This document shows positions 1-8,218 of a stretch of DNA of 64,000 nt, one piece after another. The position numbers were made by a program, and so were the translations under genes. The stretch comes from Vibrio sinaloensis. GTDB lineage: Bacteria; Pseudomonadota; Gammaproteobacteria; Enterobacterales; Vibrionaceae. How positions within the stretch are numbered: the first letter of the stretch is position 1; each line of letters begins with the position of its first letter. The notes under the pieces are model-generated. The model had not been told where the DNA came from. It worked only from the letters and a program-made list of their open reading frames with translations, and searched no databases. The DNA lies in the NCBI RefSeq assembly GCF_023195835.1, contig NZ_CP096200.1:310001-374000 (forward strand), read 5' to 3'.

Positions 1-1
1 G

Positions 2-709
2 ACAACTCAGCCACATGACCTCGCCGAGCAAGAAGTCGCTGCCAAGCTTGATCAGCGTCTGCGGCGTAAGCAAGGTATTCGCGTACCCAGAGTGCAGAAA
101 CCACAAGTTGTGACACAGCACCTGGAGCTGGATTTAACTCAACAGCGGGTTGAAATGGCGGTGAAAAGCCACTTTGAATCACTCGGTTATCAGGTCTACT
201 ATCTAGAAAATCTATTACTCAATGGGCTGTTTGGCCTTGCCTATTGGCAGGCAATTTTCGCCCCTGTCGAAGGCGCTTTCCTTAATCGATATCAATATCG
301 CCCGCTCGACCTCTATCATGCGGACTTTTGCTCTAAGCGCCAACCACTGCTGGAGCAAATCGAAACCCACCTTGCTCGACATGGCTATGCACAACTCAAA
401 CAAACCTATAGCGAAAAGCAAGGCATCAACAATCCTTTCATCCATTGGGGATTGATTGAACTTGATCTACTCGAACAATGTGAGCAACACATACCGATAA
501 GCGACCTCCTCGCCCTATTTAAAGTATTACTAAGCGACATCAAACTGTTTCGTAGCGGAATGCCAGACCTGATATTGTTCCAAGATGGCCACTATCGCTG
601 GCTGGAAGTAAAAGGCCCTGGCGATAAGGTTCAGGATAACCAGTGGCGCTGGTTTGCGCAGTTCAAACAGCTCAACATCCCTTTTTCTGTCGCCTACGTC
701 AATCATTAG
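2..709 (+). CDS. VRR-NUC domain nuclease (FAN1-like), 5' end outside window
   Basis: The reading frame is open to the left edge of the window, so this is the C-terminal 235 residues of a longer protein. A GTG at 92 is only an internal codon. The last 60 residues hold the VRR-NUC nuclease core: GMPDL, then an EVKGPGDK motif and a following Gln-x-x-Trp. The Asp of PDL and the Glu and Lys of EVK are the metal-binding catalytic residues of the PD-(D/E)XK fold. The layout matches bacterial homologues of FAN1/KIAA1018, which are structure-specific nucleases that process branched DNA and interstrand crosslinks. In-window sequence before the nuclease core (for example the LLLNGLFGLAYW segment) fits the helical part of that family. 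The domain call is secure. The exact substrate is inferred from family. Confidence 0.85.
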   Translation, partial: TTQPHDLAEQEVAAKLDQRLRRKQGIRVPRVQKPQVVTQHLELDLTQQRVEMAVKSHFESLGYQVYYLENLLLNGLFGLAYWQAIFAPVEGAFLNRYQYRPLDLYHADFCSKRQPLLEQIETHLARHGYAQLKQTYSEKQGINNPFIHWGLIELDLLEQCEQHIPISDLLALFKVLLSDIKLFRSGMPDLILFQDGHYRWLEVKGPGDKVQDNQWRWFAQFKQLNIPFSVAYVNH

Positions 710-827
710 CATCAGAGTAAACGACAGCCAATGGACAAGGCTTTCTTCTTTTTAACAAGGTTTTATTTGATCATCTTCGCACCTTCTGCTGCAATTAGCC
801 CATTGTGTGCAGAATGAAACTAGGCGT

Positions 828-3185
828 ATGAATTTTAGAACCTTTTTGATGTTGGCTTTAGTCACGACTTTCGCCGGTTGTGCGACTTATGCAGGATTGA
901 ACTACGACCAGTTGTTTGGCGTCGCTGCGGTCCAGCAGCGTGACAGTGAGCCTGCAAGCTATGACAGCGACTTTTTCCTCGACCAAGTAAAGCCGATTAT
1001 TGATAACCGCTGTGTGGTTTGTCACGCCTGTTACGACGCGCCTTGTCAGCTTAAGCTTTCATCAACCCAAGGCATCGACCGAGGCGCCAGCAAAGAACTG
1101 GTTTACGAGGGAACACGCCTGATTGCTGCTACACCTCACCGTCTTTTCGAGGATGCGCAAACCACTCAGCAGTGGCGTGACTTTAACTTTCATCCCGTCC
1201 TCAATGAGCGTGCACAAAATCCAACCGCCAACCTAGAAGCTGGCTTAATCGCTCGTATGTTGCAGCAAAAAGAAGCACACCCGCTACCCGAGCAAACACA
1301 ATTAGAGGGCTTCGACTTTGCCATCGACCGCAGCCAAGTGTGTCCAACAATTGAAGAGTACGATCAGTACCTAAAAGATTACCCCACCTGGGGCATGCCT
1401 TATGGTATGCCAAACCTCTCAAGCAACGAGTATTCAACGTTAATAACTTGGCTTAAAAACGGTGCTAAGATGAACCAGCCTATCGCGCTTACGGCTGAAC
1501 AAGCAGAGCTGGTTTATCAATACGAAACCTTGCTCAATAAAAGCCCGCGCAAAGTGCAGTTAACCGCGCGCTATATCTATGAGCACCTATTTTTGTCCCA
1601 TCTGTACTTTTCAGACCTCAACGAAGTCACACCGCGATTCTTCCGTTTGGTGCGCTCAGCCACCCCGCCAGGCCAACCTGTGCAACGTATTGCTACGCGT
1701 CGCCCCTATGATGACCCGGGTGTAGAGCGCGTCTACTATCGATTGATTCCAATCCAATCCACCATCGTGGATAAGACTCATATGCCGTTCGCCCTCAATC
1801 AAGAGCGAATCACTAACTGGAAAAACTGGTTTATCGACGCCGACTACACGGTCGAAACGCTACCGAGTTACCAGCCAGATATCGCCGCCAATCCGATGAC
1901 CGCTTTCATCGATTTGCCGGTGAAAGCGCGTTTCAAATTTATGCTCGATAACGCTCAAAATACCATTAATGCCTATATCAAAGGTCCGGTCTGTCGCGGT
2001 CAACTGGCTCTTAATGTAATCAACGATAGATTCTGGGTATTCTTTCTCGATCCTGAAAAAGCCGACATCCCTGAAGTTAACGAGTTTTACCGCTCGCAAG
2101 CTGAAAACTTGAAACTCCCAGGTGAACTAGAGAGTAACACCTTACCGGTCACCAATTGGGTCTCCTACTCGCGTCAGCAAGCTCGTTATCTAGAGGCCAA
2201 ATCTGAGTTTATTAATGGCTGGTTTGAAAACGGCAAGTACCTCACCACCGACATTATTTGGACCGGCGACGGTACTAACCCGAATGCCGCACTGACTGTG
2301 TTTAGGCATTTCGACAGTGCATCGGTGGTGCAAGGCCTTGTCGGTGATGCGCCAAAAACCGCTTGGATTCTTGATTATGCGCTGATTGAGCGAATTCATT
2401 ACTTGTTGGTGGCAGGTTTTGATGTCTACGGCAACTTCGGCCACCAGCTAATGACTAGAATGTTTATGGATTTCTTGCGCTTAGAAGGAGAAAGTAACTT
2501 TATCGCGTTGCTGCCAAGAGAGATGCGCCATCAAGAACACTCTAGCTGGTATCAAGATCAGAGCCCTCAGTTGAGTGACTTCTTGCTGCGCAACGTTGAG
2601 CCTTTCGATCAACCGACACAAGTGCCTTATCAAACCGACGACCCCAAAGCAGAGCTGTATGACATTCTCAAAACCCAGCTTGCTCCAGTGTTGAACCAGC
2701 GCTACGCGATTGAACAAACAGGTTTTAGCCCAGAAAACGAGGCATTGCTGCGCTCCATCGATGACATTAAAGGACGAGGTCTTACACCTGTGCCACAGAT
2801 CATGATGTTGATGATTGAATCGCAACGAGGTGACGAACAGTTGTTTACCCTACTGCACAATAATGCTCACACCAATATCTCGAGTCTGTTTGACGAAGAG
2901 AGCAACCGCGATCCTGATAGTGATGACTTAACCCTTGTTCGTGGAGTGATCGGTAGCTATCCCGCTGCGTATTTATCACTCAAAGAGCAACAGATTCCTC
3001 AACTGGTCAATATGTTGCGCACCATGGAAAGCGAAGACGATTACATTAAGTTACTGGATACGTTCGCGATTCGTCGAAGCTCAGACAAGTTCTGGCCGTT
3101 TAGCGACAAGGTGCATCAGTGGTACCAAGACAATCAACCTATCGAATTTGGTTTGCTTGACTACAATAGATTTGAGAATAGGTAA
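828..3185 (+). CDS. cti: Fatty acid cis/trans isomerase (Cti), lipoprotein-like with haem motif
   Basis: This is a 785-residue protein of the Cti family, which converts cis-unsaturated to trans-unsaturated fatty acyl chains in membrane phospholipids and lowers membrane fluidity under solvent, heat or osmotic stress. I chose the ATG at 828 because it begins directly with a lipoprotein signal (hydrophobic stretch, then FAGC at Cys18). A GTG at 807 would add seven polar residues. Residues 62-66 form a CxxCH haem c attachment motif (CVVCH) embedded in a Cys-rich CHACYDAPC segment, typical of the family. The lipobox would tether it to a membrane facing the periplasm, whereas Pseudomonas Cti is described as periplasmic. 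It is probably monocistronic; a small gene follows 39 bp downstream on the same strand. Confidence 0.9.
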   Translation: MNFRTFLMLALVTTFAGCATYAGLNYDQLFGVAAVQQRDSEPASYDSDFFLDQVKPIIDNRCVVCHACYDAPCQLKLSSTQGIDRGASKELVYEGTRLIAATPHRLFEDAQTTQQWRDFNFHPVLNERAQNPTANLEAGLIARMLQQKEAHPLPEQTQLEGFDFAIDRSQVCPTIEEYDQYLKDYPTWGMPYGMPNLSSNEYSTLITWLKNGAKMNQPIALTAEQAELVYQYETLLNKSPRKVQLTARYIYEHLFLSHLYFSDLNEVTPRFFRLVRSATPPGQPVQRIATRRPYDDPGVERVYYRLIPIQSTIVDKTHMPFALNQERITNWKNWFIDADYTVETLPSYQPDIAANPMTAFIDLPVKARFKFMLDNAQNTINAYIKGPVCRGQLALNVINDRFWVFFLDPEKADIPEVNEFYRSQAENLKLPGELESNTLPVTNWVSYSRQQARYLEAKSEFINGWFENGKYLTTDIIWTGDGTNPNAALTVFRHFDSASVVQGLVGDAPKTAWILDYALIERIHYLLVAGFDVYGNFGHQLMTRMFMDFLRLEGESNFIALLPREMRHQEHSSWYQDQSPQLSDFLLRNVEPFDQPTQVPYQTDDPKAELYDILKTQLAPVLNQRYAIEQTGFSPENEALLRSIDDIKGRGLTPVPQIMMLMIESQRGDEQLFTLLHNNAHTNISSLFDEESNRDPDSDDLTLVRGVIGSYPAAYLSLKEQQIPQLVNMLRTMESEDDYIKLLDTFAIRRSSDKFWPFSDKVHQWYQDNQPIEFGLLDYNRFENR

Positions 3186-3224
3186 AACCGTTCAACTGCG
3201 CTAGCAACGCAAATGGAGGTCACT

Positions 3225-3413
3225 ATGGGTATTAACGATAGCATTAGAGCACTGGAGCAACAGATTTATGTCGCCTGTTCCGAAGGTGATTACGACACCG
3301 TCACCATGCTAGAGCATCAACTGGAAAGCTTACGCAACAAATCTGAGCACCCTTTTGATGATGATCCATACGCACCTGAGGGTAAGCTCTTCCCGGAAGA
3401 TGACTGGTATTAA
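3225..3413 (+). CDS. Small acidic hypothetical protein (62 aa)
   Basis: This is a short protein of unknown function. The ATG at 3225 is preceded by a near-perfect Shine-Dalgarno GGAGGT with good spacing. An in-frame ATG at 3213 overlaps that Shine-Dalgarno and is unlikely to be used. The first half is predicted helical (SIRALEQQIYVACSEGDY), with a heptad-like pattern that could pair with a partner. The second half is acidic (HPFDDDPYAPEG) and ends in DDWY. There is no signal peptide or membrane segment. A strong hairpin terminator follows immediately, so the gene is probably expressed, either alone or as the tail of the cti transcript. Confidence 0.7.
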   Translation: MGINDSIRALEQQIYVACSEGDYDTVTMLEHQLESLRNKSEHPFDDDPYAPEGKLFPEDDWY

Positions 3414-3414
3414 A

Positions 3415-3450
3415 TCATAGCCCCCCGTTAACATGGGGGGTTATGCTTTT
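3415..3450 (+). terminator. Rho-independent terminator after the small gene
   Basis: A six-pair CCCCCC/GGGGGG stem with flanking AT pairs and a short loop is followed by a T-containing tail. It begins a few bases after the stop codon at 3413. Confidence 0.75.
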
Positions 3451-3594
3451 CGTCAACCCAACTATCAATCCAATACACAATTGGGGCCAGAGATGCTTGC
3501 GCTTTTAGTGTGCTTCAGTCCCACGACCAATGACGGTGATCAATCCCCCTCTGTTAGACTTAGGTTAAAGTCATACCCATACTATAAATGTCGC

Positions 3595-3622
3595 TTTACA
3601 AAGCACGTTTAGGCGCTATTAT
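3595..3622 (+). promoter_or_regulatory. Sigma70-type promoter of fhs
   Basis: A TTTACA -35 element (3595-3600) and a TATTAT -10 element (3617-3622) are separated by 16 bp. They lie about 50 bp before the fhs start codon, and transcription would begin near 3629, inside the PurR-like box. Confidence 0.6.
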
Positions 3623-3626
3623 TTAC

Positions 3627-3642
3627 ACGCAAACGATTGCCT
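3627..3642 (+). promoter_or_regulatory. PurR-like operator in front of fhs
   Basis: The 16-mer ACGCAAACGATTGCCT closely matches the PurR box (core GCAAACGNTTNC). It lies just downstream of the -10 element and would cover the transcription start, a position suited to repression. This fits a one-carbon gene supplying 10-formyl-THF for purine synthesis. The assignment rests on motif match and context only. Confidence 0.65.
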
Positions 3643-3672
3643 CACTTTTTGTGTGTTTATTTTGAGGGTTTT

Positions 3673-5421
3673 ATGCTGTCTGATATCCAAATTTGTCGTC
3701 ACACCAATCTCCGTCCCATTGCTGATATCGCGGCACACGCCGGATTACTTGAAAGCGAATATCACAGCCAAGGAAAATACAAAGCAAAAGTCGCCCTTAA
3801 CACGTTAAAGCGATTGCACGCTAAGCCCAGCGGTAAGTTAGTGCTGGTCACTGCCATTACCCCTACTCCGCTGGGTGAAGGAAAAACCGTCACCACCATT
3901 GGACTAGCGCAAGGGCTCGCCAAACAAGATTGTTCGGTTATGGCTTGTATTCGTCAGCCCTCTATGGGACCGATTTTCGGCGTCAAAGGTGGCGCAGCCG
4001 GTGGTGGTTACTCGCAAGTGGCGCCGATGGAGGAGCTTAACCTCCATCTCACTGGTGATATTCATGCGGTAACCGCCGCGCACAACCTTGCCGCAGCAGC
4101 GATTGATGCCCGTATATATCACGAACAGCGCTTGGGCTATCAAGATTTTGCGCAGCGCAGTGGCATGAAGGCGCTGCGCATCGACCCAAACCGCGTGGTA
4201 TGGAAGCGGGTGATGGACCACAACGACCGTGCGCTACGTATGGTCACTGTCGGACAAAATGAACCGGGCAAAACCATAAATGGAATTGAGCGACAAGACG
4301 GCTTTGACATCTCCGCCGCATCTGAACTAATGGCAATTTTGGCTCTCGCCCATGATTTAAAAGATTTACGCGCCCGCATCGGGCAGATAGTTCTGGCCTA
4401 TGATCTCGATGGACAACCCGTGACCACCGAGGATTTACAGGTCGCTGGAGCCATGACCGTCAGTATGAAAGAGGCGATTGAGCCGACGCTGATGCAAACA
4501 TTAGAGGGCGTGCCTACGCTTATCCATGCTGGACCTTTTGCCAACATAGCCCACGGCAACTCTTCAATCATCGCCGACAACATCGCCACTAAGCTGTGCG
4601 AATACACCGTGACTGAAGGCGGCTTTGGCTCAGATATGGGGTTTGAAAAAGCGTGTAACATCAAAGCGCAAGTCTCGGGTAAAGCGCCAGACTGCGCAGT
4701 GATTGTGGCGACTTTACGTGGCCTCAAGGCCAACTCGGGCCGCTACGCTCTCGCTGCGGGGCAAGCCATACCTAATACTATCTATCAAAACGACTACGAC
4801 GCACTGCTGGCAGGATTTGAAAACCTCAAATGGCATATCAACAATGTCAACAAATACGGGGTTCCTGCGGTAGTAGCGATTAATCGATTCCCTCAGGATA
4901 GTGCTCATGAGCTCAACTTGCTCAAGCAGTGGGTTGAACAGCTCGATGGCAACGTCGAGGTGGCCATTAGTGAAGGCTTCGCGCTTGGCGGGTCAGGAAC
5001 GCTTGAGTTAGCCAACAAAGTACGTCAGCAGTGTGCTCAATCTGGTACTTTTACTCCGCTCTATCATTTTAACCAAACAACGGAAGAAAAACTGATGGCC
5101 GTTGCTGAGCATGGCTATGGCGCGGCGAGTCTTTCTCTGAGCGATAAGGCCAAGCAGCAGTTAGCTGAACTTAAACAGCACGGCTTTGATCATTTAGCGG
5201 TCTGTTTGGCTAAAACTCCAATGTCGATCTCCACCATGGGTGAGCTTAAAGGGGCGCCAAGCGGCTTTGATGTACCTGTACGTGAGCTTAGGCTCTGCGC
5301 AGGAGCAGGCTTTGTTTACGCTCTGTGTGGCAATGTGATGACCATGCCTGGCTTACCTGAAAAGCCCGCCTTTATGCATTTGGATATCGATGATAACGGT
5401 GACATCATCGGTCTGAGCTAA
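3673..5421 (+). CDS. fhs: Formate--tetrahydrofolate ligase
   Basis: The enzyme makes 10-formyl-THF from formate, THF and ATP, feeding purine and formyl-Met synthesis. The protein is 582 aa, the usual size for the compact Vibrio form. The nucleotide-binding loop TPLGEGKT sits near residues 64-72, followed by conserved family segments such as [19 protein letters not shown], the [11 protein letters not shown] region, and [11 protein letters not shown] chose ATG 3673 because a GAGGG ribosome binding site precedes it. The alternative ATG at 3637 lies inside the predicted operator. The gene is flanked by a PurR-like box and by a hairpin after the stop, so it is probably a single-gene unit. Confidence 0.95.
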   Translation: MLSDIQICRHTNLRPIADIAAHAGLLESEYHSQGKYKAKVALNTLKRLHAKPSGKLVLVTAITPTPLGEGKTVTTIGLAQGLAKQDCSVMACIRQPSMGPIFGVKGGAAGGGYSQVAPMEELNLHLTGDIHAVTAAHNLAAAAIDARIYHEQRLGYQDFAQRSGMKALRIDPNRVVWKRVMDHNDRALRMVTVGQNEPGKTINGIERQDGFDISAASELMAILALAHDLKDLRARIGQIVLAYDLDGQPVTTEDLQVAGAMTVSMKEAIEPTLMQTLEGVPTLIHAGPFANIAHGNSSIIADNIATKLCEYTVTEGGFGSDMGFEKACNIKAQVSGKAPDCAVIVATLRGLKANSGRYALAAGQAIPNTIYQNDYDALLAGFENLKWHINNVNKYGVPAVVAINRFPQDSAHELNLLKQWVEQLDGNVEVAISEGFALGGSGTLELANKVRQQCAQSGTFTPLYHFNQTTEEKLMAVAEHGYGAASLSLSDKAKQQLAELKQHGFDHLAVCLAKTPMSISTMGELKGAPSGFDVPVRELRLCAGAGFVYALCGNVMTMPGLPEKPAFMHLDIDDNGDIIGLS

Positions 5422-5437
5422 ACTAACGTCTTGAAAA

Positions 5438-5460
5438 CTGGCGATCTAATTGATCGCCAG
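5438..5460. terminator. Hairpin downstream of fhs
   Basis: A perfect 9-bp inverted repeat (CTGGCGATC with its complement) and 5-nt loop lie 17 nt after the fhs stop. There is no strong T-run, so termination may be weak or the hairpin may only stabilise the 3' end. Confidence 0.5.
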
Positions 5461-5550
5461 TCCTGCTACAAATACTCCAGCAAACATGCAGTGAGTAGTT
5501 AGATGTTGTACCATTAGTCCATAGTCTCCCCAAAATATATCGGACGTTCT

Positions 5551-7440
5551 ATGGAAGCAGAGCTGCTGGAAATCAAAAACTTCCTCTCGCAACACCCCCC
5601 TTTTGATGAGCTTGAAGATGATGTACTCAATTACATTACTCAAAATGTCGAGATCTCTTATTATCGCGAAGACACGCCCATCATTCACTTTGGTGACGAG
5701 ATTCATGACCTCTATGTTGTGCGAAGTGGCGTTATCGAAATTTATCGCCGCAAAGGTGAGCTGTACAACCGTTTAGACGAAGGTTCCCTGTTTGGCCAAA
5801 TGGGGCTGTTAACCCACAACAAAGTGCGTTTTCCCGCCAAAGCCATCAAAGACAGCTTGCTGTACTGTATTCCTGAGAGTGTGTTCCAAGAACTGTATGA
5901 GAACCACGAGGCATTCGCTGACTTCGTCGAAGTTGAAGACACCACGCGTTTACGCAACACCGTTTCCAACACCAGCGAACAAAACGATTTAACCACGTCC
6001 AAACTGCGTACATTGTTGAGCGGTGAAGCGCCATTTGTGCACAAAACTGAGTCGATTCAGAACGCAGCGATCAAGATGGCGGATGAAAATGTCTCCTCTT
6101 TGTTGATCATCGACCCAGATATCGCTCAGGACAACGAAGAGGACATCAACCCGCTTGTCGGCATCATCACCGACCGAGATCTCTGCACGCGAGTGCTGGC
6201 TCAAGGGCTTGATCCGCACGACGAGGTTGCCAGTGTCATGACAACAGAAGTGATCTCGCTCGATCATAACGCCTATGTCTACGAGGCGATGTTGACTATG
6301 CTGCGCTACAACGTCCATCACCTCCCCGTGCTTAAAGACAAAAAGCCAATTGGTATCATTGAAGCGACAGACATCGTCCGTTACGAGTCGCAGAACTCGC
6401 TACTCTTGGTTAGCAGTATCTTCCAGCAGCAGTCGGTTGATGAACTCGCCGCGCTATCCGAGCAAGTGAAAGACAGCTTCGTTCGCTTGGTCAACGAAGA
6501 TGCAAATTCACACATGGTAGGCAGCGCGATGTCGGTCATCGGCCGCAGTTTCAAACAGCGAATCATTGAACTGGCGGAAGAAGAACTCGGAGAACCTCCC
6601 ATCCCCTATTGTTTTGTTGCCCTCGGTTCAATGGGGCGTGATGAACAGCTGTTGGTGACGGATCAAGATAATGCCATTATCTTGGACAACACTTTTGTCA
6701 AAGAGCAGCACGACCACTATTTTGCTGAACTCGCCAAACGGGTTTGTGATGGTTTAGATAAGTGCGGCTATAGCTACTGCACCGGTGATATCATGGCGAC
6801 CAACCCCGATTGGCGTATGACACGCACCGAATGGGAAGAGTGCTTCGCCGATTGGATTGACGACCCAAATCCTAAAGCCTTATTAAATGCATCGATTTTC
6901 TTTGATCTTGATGGTGTCTACGGACGTTTGAAATGGGCAGAGCAACTTAATGGTTTCATTGTGCGCCGCGCTCGCAAGAACAACCGTTTCTTAGCCTGCT
7001 TGGCGCGAAACGCGATGAATCGCACCCCACCGCTGGGCTTTTTTAAAGACTTTGTGATGGAAAAAGATGGTCAGCACAAAAATTCGATTAACCTCAAGCG
7101 TCGTGGTACTGCGCCACTGGCAGACCTGATCCGCGTTCATGCGTTGGCGGTGGGTTCGCGCTCCAAGAACTCGTTCGAACGTCTTGATGATATTCATGAA
7201 GCGGGTATTTTGCCCAAAGGTAAAGCGCGCGATCTCAGTGATGCCCTTGAGTTTATTTCAATGGTGCGAATCCGTCACCAAGCCTACGACGTGCAAAATC
7301 AAATAGAACCAGATAACAATATCGAGCCAGAACACTTATCGGATTTCGAGCGACGTAATCTCAAAGATGCATTTCAAATCCTCAGTAACGCGCAGAACTT
7401 CCTTAAGTTTCGCTACTCCGCCAGTAACAAGATGAAGTGA
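5551..7440 (+). CDS. CNBP-CBS-DUF294 putative nucleotidyltransferase
   Basis: This is a cytoplasmic multidomain protein of 629 aa. The N-terminal ~130 residues form a cyclic-nucleotide-binding-like (cNMP/Crp-type) domain. A pair of CBS domains follows at about residues 160-285. The DUF294 nucleotidyltransferase-like region follows, with a GSMGRDEQ segment and a DQDN acidic pair as expected for a Pol-beta-type fold, and then a helical DUF294 C-terminal domain. The substrate is unknown; the architecture suggests a transferase gated by nucleotides through the CBS and CNB domains. The next gene, a DEDDh exonuclease, starts 4 bp after its stop, so the two are translated from one operon. The same pairing is seen in many gamma-proteobacteria, often near acetyl-CoA synthetase genes, which are absent here. 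Confidence 0.88.
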   Translation: MEAELLEIKNFLSQHPPFDELEDDVLNYITQNVEISYYREDTPIIHFGDEIHDLYVVRSGVIEIYRRKGELYNRLDEGSLFGQMGLLTHNKVRFPAKAIKDSLLYCIPESVFQELYENHEAFADFVEVEDTTRLRNTVSNTSEQNDLTTSKLRTLLSGEAPFVHKTESIQNAAIKMADENVSSLLIIDPDIAQDNEEDINPLVGIITDRDLCTRVLAQGLDPHDEVASVMTTEVISLDHNAYVYEAMLTMLRYNVHHLPVLKDKKPIGIIEATDIVRYESQNSLLLVSSIFQQQSVDELAALSEQVKDSFVRLVNEDANSHMVGSAMSVIGRSFKQRIIELAEEELGEPPIPYCFVALGSMGRDEQLLVTDQDNAIILDNTFVKEQHDHYFAELAKRVCDGLDKCGYSYCTGDIMATNPDWRMTRTEWEECFADWIDDPNPKALLNASIFFDLDGVYGRLKWAEQLNGFIVRRARKNNRFLACLARNAMNRTPPLGFFKDFVMEKDGQHKNSINLKRRGTAPLADLIRVHALAVGSRSKNSFERLDDIHEAGILPKGKARDLSDALEFISMVRIRHQAYDVQNQIEPDNNIEPEHLSDFERRNLKDAFQILSNAQNFLKFRYSASNKMK

Positions 7441-7444
7441 GGCA

Positions 7445-8167
7445 ATGATGATTAGTAAACTCATGTCTCCTCCCTCGATAGACTGGCCCAGTAAATTTGC
7501 TCGCAAGCTTGAAGTCGTCATCGATCCATCACTGCGCAACTATTACGCGGCAGGCATGCCAGAGCCCAATACACCGCTGGATGAAGTGACCTTCCTCGCC
7601 ATGGATTTTGAAACCACGGGTCTTGACTCTATGCAGGACGATATCATCACCATTGGCACTGTCCCTTTTACTCTTAATCGTATTTTGGTTAATCAAGCAA
7701 AGCACTGGACGGTAAAACCGCGCAAACAACTGGCAGAAGAGTCGGTGATTATACATGGTATTACACATACCGATGTTCTGGATGCGCCAGACTTAGCGGG
7801 GGTTTATCAAGATGTTCTATCGCAAATGGCAGGGCGTATTATTGTGGTGCATTATCAACGCATTGAGCGCGAGTTTTTTGCCAATGCCCTGCTGGCACGA
7901 ATCAATGAGGGGATTGAATTTCCCGTCGTCGATACAATGCAAATCGAAACCCAGGTTCAGCAAAAACGCAATGGTGGGATTCTAAGCAAAATACGTGGAC
8001 GTAAACCCGAGTCGGTTCGACTTGGAGCAAGCCGAACTCGCTATGGGTTACCTCAATACACGCCTCACCACGCGCTCACCGATGCAGTAGCTACAGCGGA
8101 GCTTTTGCAGGCGCAAATCGCCTATCACTATGACCGTAAAACCCCAATTAATAAGCTTTGGGTGTAA
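7445..8167 (+). CDS. DEDDh 3'-5' exonuclease (PolIII-epsilon-like)
   Basis: This 240-residue protein carries the exonuclease motifs of the DnaQ superfamily: Exo I DFETTG near residue 53, and Exo III with His and Asp in HHALTDAVATAELL near the C-terminus. It has no helicase or polymerase extension, so it is a stand-alone RNase T/DnaQ-like enzyme acting on RNA or DNA 3' ends. The start is the ATG at 7445, with GAGG just upstream; a second ATG follows one codon later. Its tight coupling to the upstream CBS-DUF294 gene suggests the two act in one process, but the nucleic acid substrate is not known. Confidence 0.88.
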   Translation: MMISKLMSPPSIDWPSKFARKLEVVIDPSLRNYYAAGMPEPNTPLDEVTFLAMDFETTGLDSMQDDIITIGTVPFTLNRILVNQAKHWTVKPRKQLAEESVIIHGITHTDVLDAPDLAGVYQDVLSQMAGRIIVVHYQRIEREFFANALLARINEGIEFPVVDTMQIETQVQQKRNGGILSKIRGRKPESVRLGASRTRYGLPQYTPHHALTDAVATAELLQAQIAYHYDRKTPINKLWV

Positions 8168-8179
8168 CTTTGGATAAAA

Positions 8180-8206
8180 GAAAGGGGCGCTCAGCGCCCC
8201 TTTTCA
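8180..8206. terminator. Convergent terminator (exonuclease / BCCT)
   Basis: GGGGCGC-TCA-GCGCCCC is flanked by A and T runs, giving a strong, nearly symmetric Rho-independent hairpin between two convergent genes. Confidence 0.85.
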
Positions 8207-8218
8207 ATACCTAAACGT

